Shown in pieces: positions 1 to 6,764 of a stretch of 11,917 bases of DNA; position 1 is the stretch's first letter, and every line of letters starts with the position of its first letter. The translations under genes were made by a program, and so were the position numbers. The stretch covers positions 1-11,917 of the forward strand of contig SFZC01000055.1 of the NCBI GenBank assembly GCA_004558955.1, read 5' to 3'. Below the pieces are notes generated by a model. It made no database searches. It saw only the letters and a list, made by a program, of their open reading frames with translations, and had not been told where the DNA came from. The DNA is from a bacterium. GTDB taxonomy: Bacteria > Cyanobacteriota > Vampirovibrionia > Gastranaerophilales > Gastranaerophilaceae.

Positions 1-340
1 ACTGTCCTGCATTATAACGGGCTTCTCCCGATAATTTATGTTGCGGATAATAATTGATTAACTGTTGGTAAACTTTCAATTCTGATTTTTTATCGCCCAA
101 ATTTTTTGCACACATTGCCTGACGGTATAGTGCGATTGGTTTTAGTGAAGATACTGCGGCGACTTTTGAAAATAAGAAGTACGAATTTGAATAATTCTCG
201 TTTTCATAATCTCTTAGTGCCTGTTTATAAACTTTGATATTCTTTGCTTCAGGTTGGTAAATTTTTGAAAAAGTTACGCCTATTCCCAAGCAAATTATTA
301 ATATAAATATCCCTCTGGTTACATTTTTAAAATTAAACAT
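1..340 (-). CDS. N-terminal part of a membrane-anchored TPR-like protein, possibly a soluble lytic transglycosylase (3' end outside window)
   Basis: Reading the minus strand from the ATG at 340-338 gives 113 codons without a stop, running off the window edge. The protein opens with a short basic segment and one hydrophobic helix (about residues 9-26), so it is exported or anchored in the inner membrane. After it come helical repeats of TPR character: a YKQALRDYENENY stretch, then ALYRQAMCAKNLGDKKSEL and a VYQQLINYYPQHKLSGEARY stretch. The pattern 'load, query, Y-P-x-H/S-x-x-x-x-E-A-x-Y' is what I expect in the helical N-terminal part of Slt-type transglycosylases of cyanobacteria and relatives, where the catalytic goose-lysozyme-like domain lies far downstream. 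No catalytic residue is inside the window, so a plain TPR protein is an equally fair reading. No good Shine-Dalgarno precedes the ATG. The gene diverges from mscS. Confidence 0.6.
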   Translation of the reverse strand, partial: MFNFKNVTRGIFILIICLGIGVTFSKIYQPEAKNIKVYKQALRDYENENYSNSYFLFSKVAAVSSLKPIALYRQAMCAKNLGDKKSELKVYQQLINYYPQHKLSGEARYNAGQ

Positions 341-376
341 GCCAATATTTTATCAAAATTTATGAAATTAGAAAAA

Positions 377-405
377 TTTTTATTAATTATTTACATAATC
401 GTCAA
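377..405 (-). promoter_or_regulatory. Putative sigma70 promoter for the minus-strand TPR-like gene
   Basis: On the minus strand TTGACG (405-400) is followed after 17 bases by TAAAAA (382-377). The -35 is close to consensus and the -10 is weak (4 of 6). It would start transcription about 30 bases upstream of the ATG at 340. Confidence 0.35.
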
Positions 406-422
406 TTTTGTATTGTCTGTTT

Positions 423-428
423 TATAAT
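423..428 (+). promoter_or_regulatory. Putative -10 element for the mscS-rlmH operon
   Basis: A perfect TATAAT lies 44 bases upstream of the mscS ATG. No convincing -35 sits 16-18 bases upstream (CGTCAA at 400-405, which also serves as the -35 of the opposite promoter). It is therefore an isolated -10 in a very AT-rich divergent region and is only a suggestion. Confidence 0.35.
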
Positions 429-471
429 ATATAAAGATTGAAAAATTATTTGAAAAGGAGCAAATAAACAA

Positions 472-1293
472 ATGCCAAAATGGGAAGCGGGACTGATAGC
501 ACTTGTTGTAAATATAATTTTAGTAGCAATTTTATTTAAAATTATAAATATAGTTGATGTAAATATTCGCAAAAAATTGCAGGCAAAAGAGATTGATGCA
601 CCGATGTTGCGTTTTGTTCCGGTTTTGATGAAGTTGTTTAAAGGTATTGTTTTATTTATTGCGTTTACGGGGCTTCTTCAAAGTCAAGGCTATTCGGTAT
701 CATCAATTCTTGCAGGTTTCGGAATCGGGGGTATTGCAGTCGGTATGGCGGCAAAAGATGCTTTGGCTAATATTTTCGGTACTTTTGAAATTCTCTCCGA
801 CAGGGTTTATAAAATTGGTGATTATGTAAAAGTGAACGGAATTGAAGGTTTTGTCGAAGATATAAATATTCGTTCAACCAAAATTCGTGATTTGGATCAT
901 TTTTTAACGAGTGTTCCGAATAATATTGCGGCAAATGCCATTATCGTAAATGTTTCTAACGCACGAAAAAGATTTCTCAATATTACGTTTGGTGTTACAT
1001 ATTCAACAGATAATGAACATCTTGCACTTGCTCAAACAATTCTCAAAGAAACTGCAATTTCTCACAAAGAAATTCATAAGGATTTCACTGTAGATGTTCA
1101 TGATTTGGGAAACAGTTCAATAAATATCAGATTTAGAGGTTATGTCAAATCAGGGTCTTATGATAGATTTCTCAAGGTTCGTGGTGAATTTTTGACGGAA
1201 ATTATCAAAAAATATCGAGATTCGGGAATTGATTTTGCGTTCCCATCTCAATCAGTTTATATAGAAAGCGACAATTCAAAAATTGAAAATTAA
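472..1293 (+). CDS. mscS: Small-conductance mechanosensitive channel, MscS family
   Basis: This 273-aa inner-membrane protein is close in length to E. coli MscS (286 aa). MscS channels form heptamers that open under membrane tension to release solutes during osmotic downshock. Three hydrophobic segments are visible: TM1 about residues 7-26, TM2 about 48-68 and the pore-lining TM3 about 76-102. TM3 carries the glycine/alanine-rich pattern GFGIGGIAVGMAAKDALANI, the family hallmark for helix packing. The beta domain follows at once (YKIGDYVKVNGIEGFVEDI, then TKIRDLDHFLTSVPNN), and the C-terminal alpha/beta domain ends with the usual FAFPSQSVYI strand. The ATG is supported by AAGGAG at 455-460, 11 bases upstream. 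The last 11 bases overlap the start of rlmH, so the two are probably co-translated. Confidence 0.93.
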   Translation: MPKWEAGLIALVVNIILVAILFKIINIVDVNIRKKLQAKEIDAPMLRFVPVLMKLFKGIVLFIAFTGLLQSQGYSVSSILAGFGIGGIAVGMAAKDALANIFGTFEILSDRVYKIGDYVKVNGIEGFVEDINIRSTKIRDLDHFLTSVPNNIAANAIIVNVSNARKRFLNITFGVTYSTDNEHLALAQTILKETAISHKEIHKDFTVDVHDLGNSSINIRFRGYVKSGSYDRFLKVRGEFLTEIIKKYRDSGIDFAFPSQSVYIESDNSKIEN

Positions 1294-1753
1294 AATTATT
1301 GCATTAGGAAAAATTAAAGAAAAATTTTTGAAAGAGGGTATTGATGAATTTACAAAACGTCTTACTCCTTATGTTCCGATGTCGATTGTCGAACTTAATC
1401 CTATTGAAATTAAAGATGAAAATTTGACCGAGAAAATTTTACTTGAAGAAGGCGAAAAGATTTTGTCCTGTATAAAACCGCAAGATTATGTAATAACTAT
1501 GGAAATCGGCGGAAAGCAAATGTCGAGTGAAGAGTTTTCTCAAAAGTTAACTTCATTAATAAATGACGGAACTCAAGAGGTAGTTTTTGTAATAGGTTCG
1601 TCTTGCGGAATTGGAAAGAATGTCTCACAGCGTGCGGATTTCAAGATGAGTATGTCAAAAATGACCTTTCTGCATCAATTTGCACGATTGATTTTAGTGG
1701 AACAGATTTATAGAGCGTTCAAAATAGCAAGAAACGAGCGTTATCACAAATAG
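1283..1753 (+). CDS. rlmH: 23S rRNA (pseudouridine1915-N3)-methyltransferase RlmH, SPOUT family
   Basis: The 156-aa product matches the usual RlmH length (155-160). RlmH uses SAM to methylate N3 of pseudouridine 1915 in helix 69 of 23S rRNA on assembled 70S ribosomes. Visible landmarks are the opening MKIKIIALGKIKEKF, the central DYVITMEIGGKQMSSEEF, the SAM-binding knot region VFVIGSSCGIGK (residues 102-112) and the C-terminal block MTFLHQFARLILVEQIYRAF ending in RYHK. The start is a TTG whose codons line up exactly with the family N-terminus. It overlaps the mscS stop by 11 bases and lacks a clear Shine-Dalgarno, suggesting translational coupling to mscS. Two usually conserved spots differ: IGG is IGS (residue 106) and the tail R-G-x-P-Y-H-K reads R-N-E-R-Y-H-K (150-156). 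The family call is secure. Whether these changes alter activity is not known. Confidence 0.93.
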   Translation: MKIKIIALGKIKEKFLKEGIDEFTKRLTPYVPMSIVELNPIEIKDENLTEKILLEEGEKILSCIKPQDYVITMEIGGKQMSSEEFSQKLTSLINDGTQEVVFVIGSSCGIGKNVSQRADFKMSMSKMTFLHQFARLILVEQIYRAFKIARNERYHK

Positions 1754-1763
1754 GAGCAGTGTT

Positions 1764-2078
1764 ATGAATTTCCAAGATATTAGAGAAGATTTGTCATATT
1801 TTATCGGCGGGGTGGCTTACCTTGCAACGTATTTTGTTTTTACCGCAGTGTCAGCAATTTCTCGGAGCAGTAAAGATATTTCGGGGTGGTATTTGTTAAT
1901 GGTGTTTGTGATTTTGACCATTGCTTGCTTTATTTTTTCAATATATATGGTAACAAGAGCGATAAAATCCGTAAAATCAGGAACTTCTCAAAAACATAGC
2001 TATCCGTTTTGGATTTCTGTTTGGAGCGATTTGGGATACCTTGCAATGGCTTTCTCTGTGTTAAATTTGTTTGGGTAA
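1764..2078 (+). CDS. Small membrane protein of unknown function, three predicted helices
   Basis: This 104-aa protein is not recognised as a member of any family I can name. It has three hydrophobic segments at about residues 12-32 (FIGGVAYLATYFVFTAVSAI), 42-66 (WYLLMVFVILTIACFIFSIYM) and 82-103 (PFWISVWSDLGYLAMAFSVL). Short polar loops separate them, and a lysine-rich loop between helices 2 and 3 should face the cytoplasm. The ATG follows the rlmH stop by 10 bases, with AGGAG at 1752-1756 seven bases before it; the Shine-Dalgarno overlaps the rlmH stop codon, so it is very likely the third gene of the mscS-rlmH operon. No catalytic motif is visible. Confidence 0.75.
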   Translation: MNFQDIREDLSYFIGGVAYLATYFVFTAVSAISRSSKDISGWYLLMVFVILTIACFIFSIYMVTRAIKSVKSGTSQKHSYPFWISVWSDLGYLAMAFSVLNLFG

Positions 2079-2102
2079 ACTTATCCTTGCTATTTCTTGG
2101 TC

Positions 2103-2131
2103 TTGTTAAATCTCAAAAAAAATGATATAAT
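2103..2131 (+). promoter_or_regulatory. Sigma70-type promoter of the M49-like peptidase gene
   Basis: TTGTTA (2103-2108) and a perfect TATAAT (2126-2131) are separated by 17 bases, the ideal spacing. Transcription should start near 2138, about 28 bases before the ATG at 2166. The promoter therefore rules out any start codon upstream of 2138 for this gene. Confidence 0.7.
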
Positions 2132-2165
2132 CCGTATATCAACAGAAGATATGGAGAGTTTTATA

Positions 2166-3890
2166 ATGGCAGAATATGAATTAAATTTATCGTTGAAAGA
2201 GTTAGAAAAAAGAACCAATAAAGATTACTTGGTTACGAAAAAGTTTTTAAAGGCTGATGCTCCCGAATATTTGGCATTGGCGGAAGGTGACAAAATCGCT
2301 TTGAAACATCTTTGCAAGGCTGCTCAAATCCTTGAAAAAATAAATATGACGATTGATTGCAAACACAATCTTCCGTTTAAAGAATTTTTGGAAAGTGAAA
2401 TCGCAAAAGGTAATAAACAGGCAAAGCTTACGAAAATTTTATTTGATGCACAAAAAGGTGTAAATGCCATTGATACTATGTCAACTCCAATAAATTTGAT
2501 TAAAGGTGTTGAAACAAAACTGGGCAAAGGTGTTTATCCTGAAGATTTGTCAAAAGAGGAATTTCACGCAGTTCTACTCAGAATGTTGAAAGACGGCAAA
2601 ATTGATGAGGTTAAAAAGATTTTAACTCAGCGTTCTATTGTTGTCAGAGCGGCTGAAGATTTGGCGGGAATTGATTATGTCGATTATTTCCACCAAGATT
2701 TTTCAAAAATGGCAGATGAACTTGAAATTGCCGCAAAAACTTCAACAAATGCTGATTTTAACGAATATTTGAAACTTCAGGCAAAAGCACTGAGAACGGC
2801 TGATCCTATGTTAGATGCTTATGCCGATAAAAAATGGGCGGAACTTCAAGATACACCGCTTGAATTTACTATAACAAGAGAAAATTATGAAGATGAAATG
2901 ACAGGTACTATCGTTGAAAATGAAGAGCTGTCAAAAGCGTTGGCAGATGCAGGTATTTCACCTATTCCGAAGGACTTTTTGGGCGGTAGAGTAGGTATTA
3001 TAAATAAGGCGGGAACGGAAGCTCTTATGGCAATAAAAAAATATCTTCCGACACTTGCTGATAATATGCCTTATAAAGATGAATATACTCAAACGATTTC
3101 GGCTGATACCGATGCAAAACAAACAATGGTTGATGTTGATATGGTTATGGCATCTGGTGATGTCGGTGAATATAGAGGTGGGATTACTCTTGCCGAAAAC
3201 TTGCCAAATTCTGACAAATTGTCATTGACGATTGGTGGCGGAAGAAGAAATGTTTATCACCGTCAAATCAGATTTATCAGCGACAAGAAAAAACTTCAAG
3301 AAAGACTTGATGCAATTTTGGATAAAGAACAACATCAATATTACCTTGATGAGGCTGACCACTGGTTCACAATCGGGCATGAAAACGCTCACTCTCTCGG
3401 TCCGAAAGAAGGTAGCGAAAAACTTGGCAAATACAGAAATATTATTGAAGAAAACAAGGCGGATATGGGTTCTTTGGCATTTGTTGACTTGTTGACCGAA
3501 CTTGGAATGTACACACCCGAACAAAGACTTCAAATTATCGTGACAACTGTTGCCGATAATTTCTTGAAATCAAAACCGACAATGTCACAGGCTCACAGAG
3601 TTCGTACGGTAATGCAAAATAACTACTTTGCACAACGTGGCGGTTATTCAATTACTCAGGACGGAAAAATCCATGTAAATATTGATAAAGTCGTTCCGAT
3701 TGCAAAAGAAATGTTGGCTGAAATTATCAGAATTCAGATTGACGGTGATTTTAATAAGGCCGAAAAATATGTCAACGATAATTTTGTTTGGTCAGATAAT
3801 ATGGAACTTATTGCTCAAAAATTGCAAAAGGTTTCAAAAGCCTTGAACGGAACTTTGGAAACCGAACTCGCAGATAAATTGTTGCAGTAG
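2166..3890 (+). CDS. Zinc peptidase of the M49 (dipeptidyl peptidase III-like) family with a HEXXH-type motif
   Basis: The predicted 574-aa cytoplasmic protein has no signal peptide or membrane helix. M49 enzymes remove dipeptides from the N-terminus of short peptides. The zinc site is HENAH followed by SLGP (residues 405-409 onward), and about 20 residues later IIEENKAD (428-429 are the two glutamates), matching the M49 pair 'HE..(G)H' and 'EExK/RAE/D'. Further M49-like landmarks are YEDEM at 241, a GGRVGIINKAG stretch from 273 and NLPN at 345-348; these resemble the plant/bacterial Nudix-linked DPP III-like branch more than human DPP III. The first 230 residues are helical and lysine-rich, without a Nudix box. 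I chose the ATG at 2166 because GGAGAG (2153-2158) lies seven bases upstream and the promoter lies just before. The frame stays open upstream to a TTG at 2097, but that codon precedes the promoter. The family is fairly sure; dipeptidase activity is inferred. Confidence 0.8.
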   Translation: MAEYELNLSLKELEKRTNKDYLVTKKFLKADAPEYLALAEGDKIALKHLCKAAQILEKINMTIDCKHNLPFKEFLESEIAKGNKQAKLTKILFDAQKGVNAIDTMSTPINLIKGVETKLGKGVYPEDLSKEEFHAVLLRMLKDGKIDEVKKILTQRSIVVRAAEDLAGIDYVDYFHQDFSKMADELEIAAKTSTNADFNEYLKLQAKALRTADPMLDAYADKKWAELQDTPLEFTITRENYEDEMTGTIVENEELSKALADAGISPIPKDFLGGRVGIINKAGTEALMAIKKYLPTLADNMPYKDEYTQTISADTDAKQTMVDVDMVMASGDVGEYRGGITLAENLPNSDKLSLTIGGGRRNVYHRQIRFISDKKKLQERLDAILDKEQHQYYLDEADHWFTIGHENAHSLGPKEGSEKLGKYRNIIEENKADMGSLAFVDLLTELGMYTPEQRLQIIVTTVADNFLKSKPTMSQAHRVRTVMQNNYFAQRGGYSITQDGKIHVNIDKVVPIAKEMLAEIIRIQIDGDFNKAEKYVNDNFVWSDNMELIAQKLQKVSKALNGTLETELADKLLQ

Positions 3891-3918
3891 GTTGTAACGA
3901 AGGCATTTTAAAAGGTTT

Positions 3919-3946
3919 AAAAAAGGAGCTTAATTGCTCCTTTTTT
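3919..3946 (+). terminator. Rho-independent terminator of the M49-like gene
   Basis: AAAAGGAGC (3921-3929) pairs perfectly with GCTCCTTTT (3936-3944) around a six-base loop. The flanking A and T runs extend the stem and supply the U tract. It lies 28 bases after the stop codon. Confidence 0.85.
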
Positions 3947-4131
3947 ATTCATGTCGGTTGTGCATACTTGCCCAACGCTTAAAATACTGACACTGCCTGT
4001 TAATACTACCATTAAAAAAGTAGGTCGTGCCACGCAGATGGTGTAATTAAAATTTTATATAACTTTACAAATTCGTTTAATTTTAGCAAATTTTTTAGGG
4101 AAAAATCCTTTATAAAAATAAGGGGAAAATA
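3947..4131. other. Intergenic stretch with a GC-richer core of unknown nature
   Basis: This gap holds no recognisable gene. The part at 3951-4043 is about 43% GC, higher than its surroundings, and can fold: CACTGCCTG (3991-3999) can pair with CAGATGGTG (4035-4043) in 8 of 9 positions, two of them wobble, enclosing a CTAC/GTAG hairpin (4006-4009 with 4020-4023). A 31-codon frame (ATG 3951 to TAA 4046) covers the same bases but has no Shine-Dalgarno and starts directly behind the terminator. From 4047 to 4120 the sequence is plain AT-rich leader for the next gene. It could be a degenerate repeat, a small RNA or a gene remnant; I cannot decide. Confidence 0.3.
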
Positions 4132-5487
4132 ATGGTTTCAGTAAATAGAATTGGTATGCAGGCATTCAAGGCTATGGGAGTAAATCCGGCAAAGAATTTG
4201 CACGGTATAAATCCGTCAACTGTTATTGACGGGGAAAAGGTTTTGCTTCCGAGATTTTGTTCTGAGGAAATGCAAACTGCGGTTAAGATGAATAAACAGG
4301 TCTTGCATGGGTTGCGAACTCCAAATTCTAGAACTTACTCAAAAGCGACTGCAGAAGATTTAAGGCGGCTGACTTCTGATACTCTTGAAGACAGTTATTC
4401 CCGTGTAGAATGGACAAATCCGAAGGACGGAAAAGTTTATAATATTTTAAAACAAGGTGAAACAAAAGACGGTAAGGTTGCTGTCAGAATTTTGGATAAA
4501 GATGGTGCGTTTGTAAAAGAGGCGGAATTAACTCCGAAAATTATCGGGATTAATGATGATTTTACAGGTTTTAATGAATATGTATGTTATGGAATGTCAC
4601 ATGGTAATATGTGCTTGACTTATGCAAAAAGAAACAACCCGTTTGCAAAGTATGTAACTTTTGATACAAATACTTCTCAAATTGCAAACGGTCATGAGCT
4701 TGGCAAAATTAACGACTATATAAGTAACGGCGGAAAATTGGATTATTTGTCTTGTTCTTATGGTAATGATGTTACATTAAATAAAAAATTTATAATGGAC
4801 GAAACGAGTTTGGCTCGATTTGCCTTTGACAGACCGTATGATGAGGTTATTGAAAAAACTAATGCAAGAGTTTTAATGGCTGGCAGTAATTATAATAAAG
4901 GTGTTCACGTTGGTTCTGTCAACGAGTTATCTAATCGTTATTTGGTAATGAATAAAAATGTCGAAGGGGTTGGGTCGATAAATCCTAAAACCCGTAGAAT
5001 TTCTGATTTTTCTTTGTCACGAAATTCCGAACTGACACAACACTATGAGGTGGGAGAATATTTTCCGCAAATTACTCCAAACGGTTTAAATATTACGGGA
5101 CTTTCGGGAACGGATGTGGGATGTAATACTCCGTTATTGAAAATGTTGCAGAAAAATCCGTTACTTGGTAAGTCTGTTGAAAAAGTCGCAAATTTAAAGA
5201 AAATGATTGAGGCTCGAATTGCTGAATTAAGACAGCAACATTATAAAGTTCTTATGCAGGATAAAACTACACCGTTTGCCGAAAAGATAAAGAAAATACA
5301 AAAAATTGATGATGCAAAGTTTGTAAATGAACAAAGACGTGCAAAACTGCTGGATAGTATGCTGGGCTTGAAGGAAAATGGTGGCGTTTACGCTGCTAAT
5401 TTGGAACCGATTTCGGGAACTTCTTTTTCAACACCCGTAAGAACCGCAAAACTTGCCCTGAACGATATGCTGGAAGGTATTTTGTAG
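4132..5487 (+). CDS. Divergent subtilisin-like (peptidase S8) protein, no signal peptide
   Basis: The product is 451 aa and starts at an ATG six bases after AGGGG (4121-4125). A degenerate subtilase fold is suggested by motifs in the right order. These are IIGINDD for the Asp (D142, or D143), MSHGN for the His (H157), LDYLSCSYG resembling the substrate-binding strand, VLMAGSNYN for the oxyanion-hole Asn (N253), and SGTSFSTPV for the Ser (S431). Asp-to-His spacing is short (15 residues against about 32 in subtilisin). Asn-to-Ser spacing is very long (178 against about 66), because a lysine-rich helical stretch (about 340-410) precedes the Ser motif. A second motif, SGTDVGCNTP (D328), sits where the Ser motif would normally be. 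There is no export signal and no classical propeptide; the first 100 residues are not recognised. A catalytically active protease is plausible but unproven, and a pseudo-enzyme is possible. The gene precedes a PDZ protein on the same strand. Confidence 0.65.
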   Translation: MVSVNRIGMQAFKAMGVNPAKNLHGINPSTVIDGEKVLLPRFCSEEMQTAVKMNKQVLHGLRTPNSRTYSKATAEDLRRLTSDTLEDSYSRVEWTNPKDGKVYNILKQGETKDGKVAVRILDKDGAFVKEAELTPKIIGINDDFTGFNEYVCYGMSHGNMCLTYAKRNNPFAKYVTFDTNTSQIANGHELGKINDYISNGGKLDYLSCSYGNDVTLNKKFIMDETSLARFAFDRPYDEVIEKTNARVLMAGSNYNKGVHVGSVNELSNRYLVMNKNVEGVGSINPKTRRISDFSLSRNSELTQHYEVGEYFPQITPNGLNITGLSGTDVGCNTPLLKMLQKNPLLGKSVEKVANLKKMIEARIAELRQQHYKVLMQDKTTPFAEKIKKIQKIDDAKFVNEQRRAKLLDSMLGLKENGGVYAANLEPISGTSFSTPVRTAKLALNDMLEGIL

Positions 5488-5593
5488 GAAACGGTGTCCT
5501 TCTGAAACGTTTATAAAAATAACTGTTTTTCATATAAATGAAGTATGATGAAGAAATTTCTATATGCTATTCTAATTTTAATCAGGAGGTAGT

Positions 5594-6742
5594 ATGGCAG
5601 AAGAAATGGTAAGAAAGAGAGTTTTTTTTACGGTGTTAGGACTTTCTTTATTGATGAGTTATTTAGTAGTTAGTTTTAATAATATAGCACAATCAATTAC
5701 TCTTGATGCTTCAAATAATCCATATTCAATAAACAGTAATGGTAGTGTTTCCTCATTTAATTATAAACCTGAAGTTAAAGCTGTTGTTCCTCAAAAAGTA
5801 GTTACAGAGTCTAAAAGTATAGAAAATGAAGAATTAACTAAAAAACAAGATGTTGAGTTTGCGGAACCAAAGGAAGTTGAAGTTGTTATTAGTCCACAAG
5901 ACCAAGCCTATCTTGATTATAAATATAATTTTATGCAAAATGGTGCTAAACATGTTGAAAATGTTTGTAGAGATTCCTTTGGTTTTGCCCTTTTAAAAGA
6001 TTATAATAATAAAATTTACGTTATAAAAACTTTAGAGGGTTCTAATGCAGAGCTTAGTGGCGTTAGTATAGGAGACCAAGTTGTAAAAATAAATAATAAA
6101 AAATATAAGACTTATAAGAAAAAAACTACAGACCAGATTATGAATATGATTACAAGTCAAAATAAAATAGCTTTAGTATTAAAATCTATAACAGGAGATA
6201 AAAAACAAGTTTCATTATCTAAATCTAATGTTTGTTTCTCTCAAACGAGTTATGATGATATCTATACTTCCTATTGGCAACAGTTATTTCCTGACGAGAG
6301 TAATATATCCGAAAGTTTAGCACTTTATAATGAAATGAGTTTTATTCCATTTTCAGGAAGGTTAAGTGCTGAAATCTCTAAACAAATTTCTTTTTTGCAA
6401 TATTGGAAAAAGAAAGAAAAAGTATTTTCTAATCAATATAAAGCATGTCTCGTATCTAGTTTTACTAATGATGCTTTCCATGATTGCGTGAAATTAGCAG
6501 TAACAAAAGATATTGAGGAAATTCGTCATGAAGAAAACATTGCGTTAGAAAAAGAAAAAATGGAATCTCAAGAAAGAATGCAACGTTGGGGTGTTTATGC
6601 TTCAGTTATGAACTCAATGGCTATATTCGATCACGCAAACGCTTTAAGAAATCAACATGTAAATGTAAACCATTCAGGTAATGTAAATGTTAATCATTCT
6701 GGCTCTTTTAATGTGAGACTAGATAAGGGTTATAATTGGTAA
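5594..6742 (+). CDS. Membrane-anchored PDZ-domain protein with C-terminal octapeptide repeat
   Basis: This 382-aa protein has a basic N-terminus and one hydrophobic helix (about residues 9-29), so it is probably anchored with the rest outside the cytoplasm. A polar linker (30-105) leads to a PDZ-like domain at about 128-200. This shows FGFALL, then YVIKTLEGSNAELSGVSIGD and QVVKINNKKY, the typical 'spatial relationship plus G-D-x-V-x-x-I-N' core. Four cysteines follow the anchor (C125, one near 213 and two near 284-297). The helical C-terminal part contains an E/K-rich segment and ends with VNVNHSGN-VNVNHSGS-FNV. No protease catalytic triad is present, so it is a PDZ adaptor rather than an HtrA or Ctp enzyme. 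AGGAGG (5584-5589) lies four bases before the ATG. It follows the S8-like gene by 106 bases with no terminator between them. Its base composition (sample near 27% GC, versus about 40% next door) and heavy AAT/AAA use set it apart and hint at separate ancestry. Confidence 0.7.
   Translation: MAEEMVRKRVFFTVLGLSLLMSYLVVSFNNIAQSITLDASNNPYSINSNGSVSSFNYKPEVKAVVPQKVVTESKSIENEELTKKQDVEFAEPKEVEVVISPQDQAYLDYKYNFMQNGAKHVENVCRDSFGFALLKDYNNKIYVIKTLEGSNAELSGVSIGDQVVKINNKKYKTYKKKTTDQIMNMITSQNKIALVLKSITGDKKQVSLSKSNVCFSQTSYDDIYTSYWQQLFPDESNISESLALYNEMSFIPFSGRLSAEISKQISFLQYWKKKEKVFSNQYKACLVSSFTNDAFHDCVKLAVTKDIEEIRHEENIALEKEKMESQERMQRWGVYASVMNSMAIFDHANALRNQHVNVNHSGNVNVNHSGSFNVRLDKGYNW
6659..6715 (+). repeat. 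24-bp in-frame tandem repeat encoding VNVNHSG(N/S)
   Basis: Two copies (6659-6682 and 6683-6706) encode VNVNHSGN and VNVNHSGS, followed by a partial third copy (FNV, 6707-6715). The copies differ mostly at third codon positions (AAC/AAT, TCA/TCT, GGT/GGC), so the repeat is maintained at protein level and is not a fresh slippage product. Confidence 0.75.
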
Positions 6743-6764
6743 GAGTACCTTTTGCTAGGCTCAC

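Noticed and set aside
3222..3533. 103-codon minus-strand frame and an 87-codon plus-strand frame inside the M49-like gene
   Set aside because: Both overlap the zinc-motif region of a clearly coding gene, have no Shine-Dalgarno and show cysteine/phenylalanine-rich shadow composition.
5488..5593. Possible terminator between the S8-like and PDZ genes
   Set aside because: The only pairing is a five-base AAACG/CGTTT stem with a large loop and no proper T run; GAAACG there is a short direct repeat, so read-through is the simpler view.
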